From Ruminococcus difficilis (GTDB lineage Bacteria; Bacillota_A; Clostridia; Oscillospirales; Acutalibacteraceae): a stretch of DNA of 64,000 nt. Made by a program: the position numbers and the translations under genes. The stretch lies in assembly GCF_016680995.1 (NCBI RefSeq), contig NZ_JAEQMG010000010.1, forward strand, positions 37,107-101,106, read 5' to 3'. The notes below the pieces were generated by a model. The model was not told the origin of the DNA. It worked only from the letters and a program-made list of their open reading frames with translations, and ran no database searches. Below, piece by piece: positions 61,892-64,000 of this stretch. Position 1 is the first letter of the stretch. Each line of letters opens with the position of its first letter.

Positions 61892-62107
61892 GTTGGTGTT
61901 GATGACGCAGGGGTCTACCCCGCGTCCTCGCGGACTTCGCTCATTGAGAGCAGATCTTGCTATCCGCTCTCGTATCGCTTCGTCACTCGTCCTTTCTCCA
62001 AAAAGCGGGGCTTTTCGGAGACCACATTTCCCGAACACGGAAGTTAAGCCCTGTAGTGCCGAAAATACTTGGCTGGCGACGGCCCGGGAAAATAGGAAGA
62101 TGCCAAC
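61892..62107 (+). rRNA. 5S rRNA with an insert of about 100 nt in the helix III region
   Basis: 5' part (61892 to about 61921): GTTGGTGTTGATGACGCAGG-GGTCTACCCC. 3' part (about 62025-62107): TTCCCGAACACGGAAGTTAA-GCC, then ACTTGG ... CCCGGGAAAATAGG and GCCAAC. Helix I pairs over 9 positions with wobbles (GTTGGTGTT with GATGCCAAC), and helix II CAGGG/CCCTG is intact. Between the parts are about 100 extra nt containing hairpins CCGCG-TCCT-CGCGG, GAGAGC ... GCTCTC and CTCCAAAAAG ... CTTTTCGGAG. The 5' strand of helix III is partly altered. No 16S or 23S gene is near. Confidence 0.75.
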
Positions 62108-62144
62108 ATCTGATAGTGAGTATTTCTTTTATCTCGATTATTTT

Positions 62145-62168
62145 AAGCACTGTAAAAGGTGCTTTTTC
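62145..62168 (+). terminator. Terminator after the 5S gene
   Basis: AAGCAC / GTGCTT stem with 8-nt loop and TTTCTTCTTTTT. Confidence 0.6.
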
Positions 62169-62276
62169 TTCTTTTTGAAAATGAAATTACCACATACTAT
62201 TCTGGTCATTTCCATTATTTTTGGTCTGAAAATCCGTTTTTTTACTAAGTTGTTAACCGACTTTTTTCGCTCCTGT

Positions 62277-62320
62277 GATGATTACTTTTTGTTATAAGAA
62301 GTAATCATCATTTTTGTTTT
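62277..62320 (+). terminator. Strong hairpin terminator in the 5S-62521 gap
   Basis: 12-bp stem TGATGATTACTT / AAGTAATCATCA followed by TTTTTGTTTT. It has no gene directly upstream other than the 5S unit. The remaining gap to 62465 is AT-rich with no feature I can support. Confidence 0.75.
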
Positions 62321-62465
62321 AGGAGTGTGCAAATGATTATTCTCCTTTGATTTTGCAGAATGATACTGCTTATTTGTGAGCTGTTCAAGTAAATTATTGC
62401 ATGATTATCGCAGCAGTTCAATGATTACGATAACCAAAAATGTGACTTGCAAGATGGAAATGTTG

Positions 62466-62494
62466 TTGAAACCTGTCATGCTTTGTGATATTCT
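62466..62494 (+). promoter_or_regulatory. Promoter of the zinc-ribbon membrane protein gene
   Basis: TTGAAA (62466-62471), 17-bp spacer, TATTCT (62489-62494). Confidence 0.6.
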
Positions 62495-62520
62495 TAGGGT
62501 GACTCTAACAAAGGAATGAT

Positions 62521-63819
62521 ATGATAATGTATTCCGATCCGAACAACACCAACTATAACTACGACGAGCAGGCAAAGATCATGCTCGACAGATTTATCTC
62601 TCAGCTGAACACGCCGAATGAAAAAGCCGATCCCGACGACGCGTCGGCAGATTTGAAATATACGCGGTCTCTGCAAAGAGAAAGGCTCAACAAAAAGGGC
62701 GCTTCCATCTCTCTGGATTACACACATAATCTCGACAAGATGTTCAAGGGGATCGCGTGGAAGATGGACGTCGATACGCGTTACGTGACGAGGATCCCCT
62801 TTCACAATGTTGACGCGAGGGTCGGATACTCCGTTCACGGCAAGCTGAAAAAGGAGATCCATGAAAAGGAGAATATCTACGCGTTTGCGTTATGGCTCAA
62901 GGGTCAGAAGAACTCCGAGATCGACGCAGACGCCAATTATGTGTGCCCTCACTGCGGCGCTCCGACGGTCGTCAGAAAGCTCGCCGAAGGCTGCGAGTTC
63001 TGCGGAACGCGGTTCCTGCTGAACGATCTTTATCCGAAGATCACCAATTATTATACAGTCGGGACCTTCAGCTACGCCCGTCATGTACTGCCCTATGTGA
63101 TCCTCGGCGGCATTCTCGGTCCGTCGATCACATATCTCACGAATATGGATTTGTTTGCACAGGCGTTCCAAACCGCAGACGTCCTCGGCATCATTCAATG
63201 CATATTCTATCTCGCTGTTGCCGCGGCGGTCGGTCTGGCAGGCGGATATATTCTTCTTGCCGTAGCGACAGTAGGCTATGTGCTCTTGAAATCGCTGATA
63301 AGTCTGCCGCTGATTCTCCGGTATCGTCGCGTCAGAAAGCATCTCCCGGGCTTTATGCGGAGTTTCGAACCGAACTTTTCCATCGATCACCTGTTAGGAA
63401 AGCTCCTTTATTTGACAAGTATTATGGTGTACTCGGATAATTACGACGAGCTCTCAGTCTATGACGGGGAACCCATGAAAAATACCTTTGATGATATTAT
63501 CGACCTTCGCTATGGAAGTCTTTTCGATGTGAAGAAATACTTTGTCGAAAACGGCTTGGTATATCTGGATGTTGTGGTGCATATGGACGATATCCATTGC
63601 AAAGGCAGCAGGATCTTCAGAAAAAAGGATAAATTCAATCTCCTGCTCTGCAAAAGCACGAGCGCCGAGATCGATTACGGTTTTACGATCCACGCGGTAT
63701 CCTGCCGCAGCTGCGGCGCAAGCTTCGACGCTTCACGAATCAGGCGCTGCCCGCATTGTTCAAGCCCGTATGAGCATTATAAGCACGATTGGGTGGTAAG
63801 AAGATTTGAGAAGGTTTAA
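62521..63819 (+). CDS. Membrane protein with two zinc ribbons and a Tim44-like C-terminal region
   Basis: 432 residues, ATG behind AAAGGA. The N-terminal part of about 140 residues is soluble and charged. The first zinc ribbon is CPHCGAPTVVRKLAEGCEFC (about 142-161). Two or three membrane helices follow (about 188-275), then a soluble domain (about 300-395) with alternating strands and helices of Tim44/DUF-type layout. The final zinc ribbon is CRSCGASFDASRIRRCPHC. I do not recognise a named family. The double ribbon on a membrane protein suggests a scaffold or quality-control role, but that is a guess. A second membrane protein gene follows. Confidence 0.75.
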   Translation: MIMYSDPNNTNYNYDEQAKIMLDRFISQLNTPNEKADPDDASADLKYTRSLQRERLNKKGASISLDYTHNLDKMFKGIAWKMDVDTRYVTRIPFHNVDARVGYSVHGKLKKEIHEKENIYAFALWLKGQKNSEIDADANYVCPHCGAPTVVRKLAEGCEFCGTRFLLNDLYPKITNYYTVGTFSYARHVLPYVILGGILGPSITYLTNMDLFAQAFQTADVLGIIQCIFYLAVAAAVGLAGGYILLAVATVGYVLLKSLISLPLILRYRRVRKHLPGFMRSFEPNFSIDHLLGKLLYLTSIMVYSDNYDELSVYDGEPMKNTFDDIIDLRYGSLFDVKKYFVENGLVYLDVVVHMDDIHCKGSRIFRKKDKFNLLLCKSTSAEIDYGFTIHAVSCRSCGASFDASRIRRCPHCSSPYEHYKHDWVVRRFEKV

Positions 63820-63855
63820 CAGTCAAATCACTTCTCATATGTTGGAGGATTCATT

Positions 63856-64000
63856 ATGTATCTTAAAAACGGTCTTATTTCATTTTTAAAAGTGAAGAAT
63901 GTCATTTTACTGATTCTCGGCATATTCTTTACGGCGGCTTCTGCCTCTAATATGATTGAGCTGATCGTATATTACTTCGGTGACTGGTTCACGATTATTC
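63856..64000 (+). CDS. Membrane protein, N-terminal part only
   Basis: 48 codons from the ATG at 63856 (GGAGG upstream) to the window edge. Starts MYLKNGLISFLKVKNVILLI, with one membrane helix (about 15-35) and a second hydrophobic part after it. It is 36 nt after the zinc-ribbon protein gene and probably in the same operon. Function unknown. Confidence 0.7.
   Translation, partial: MYLKNGLISFLKVKNVILLILGIFFTAASASNMIELIVYYFGDWFTII

Overview
The window looks like chromosomal DNA from a spore-forming gut Clostridium-class bacterium of the Ruminococcaceae/Oscillospirales type. I infer this from roughly 50% G+C, strong AGGAGG ribosome binding sites, a dockerin-bearing secreted pullulanase next to a membrane-anchored one, a SpoVM-like micro-gene, Rex, a group II ECF module, a ClpE-like ATPase and many class-specific small proteins. 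No species can be named from sequence alone. No CRISPR array, transposase, integrase or phage module is visible.

Layout. 1-7.2 kb: the end of a small peptide gene and a 2006-residue secreted modular protein on the minus strand, then a 1.1 kb divergent region full of repeats and palindromes. 7.2-10.6 kb: a PqqD / S26-like peptidase / degenerate HPr-kinase-like / ABC exporter group that looks like a peptide maturation and export cassette. 10.6-15.7 kb: a lipoprotein and the acn-icd-rex unit, with a candidate Rex operator at its promoter. 15.8-26.7 kb: typA, a DEDDh exonuclease, a structured leader RNA in front of a small sigma-region-4 protein, a large secreted protein of unknown role, a membrane glycosyltransferase, pgeF, an RluA-type pseudouridine synthase, two micro-genes (one SpoVM-like) and a LysM protein. 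26.8-33.2 kb: two tandem type I pullulanases, one membrane-anchored and one carrying a dockerin and a CBM26-like module. 33.2-36.1 kb: a repeat array, thrH, a lipoprotein, and folT behind a tetrahydrofolate riboswitch that has an unusually long arm. 36.1-42.7 kb: a tightly overlapping operon yfhO-pepV-DUF975-GT2-licD. 42.8-49.2 kb: yfbR, an LCP protein, gtrA, an intracellular GH13 enzyme fused to DUF1653, small envelope proteins and an FNT channel. 49.3-61.4 kb: ruvCAB, an rRNA-type methyltransferase, ecfA1-ecfA2-ecfT-truA, DUF5711, CvpA, pgsA and a ClpE-like ATPase. 61.4-64 kb: tRNA-Gln, an apparently interrupted tRNA-Asn, a 5S rRNA with an insert of about 100 nt, a zinc-ribbon membrane protein and a partial gene.

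Two themes tie the genes together. One is starch use: pullulanases at two surface addresses, a possible starch-binding giant protein and a cytoplasmic GH13 enzyme. The other is envelope building (LCP, LicD, GT2, YfhO, GtrA, PgsA).

Non-coding DNA is dominated by three interspersed repeat families. Family A runs TCATTGCGAAG ... GTGGCAATCTCAACCGAT, family B runs CTCCCTTTGGTAAAGGGAGCTGTC ... TGAGGGATTG, and family C runs GTAGGG ... CCCG. Their outer ends are conserved while the internal hairpin arms differ but stay self-complementary, and several copies are nested. Gene starts given here are chosen from ribosome binding sites and often differ from the longest open frame.
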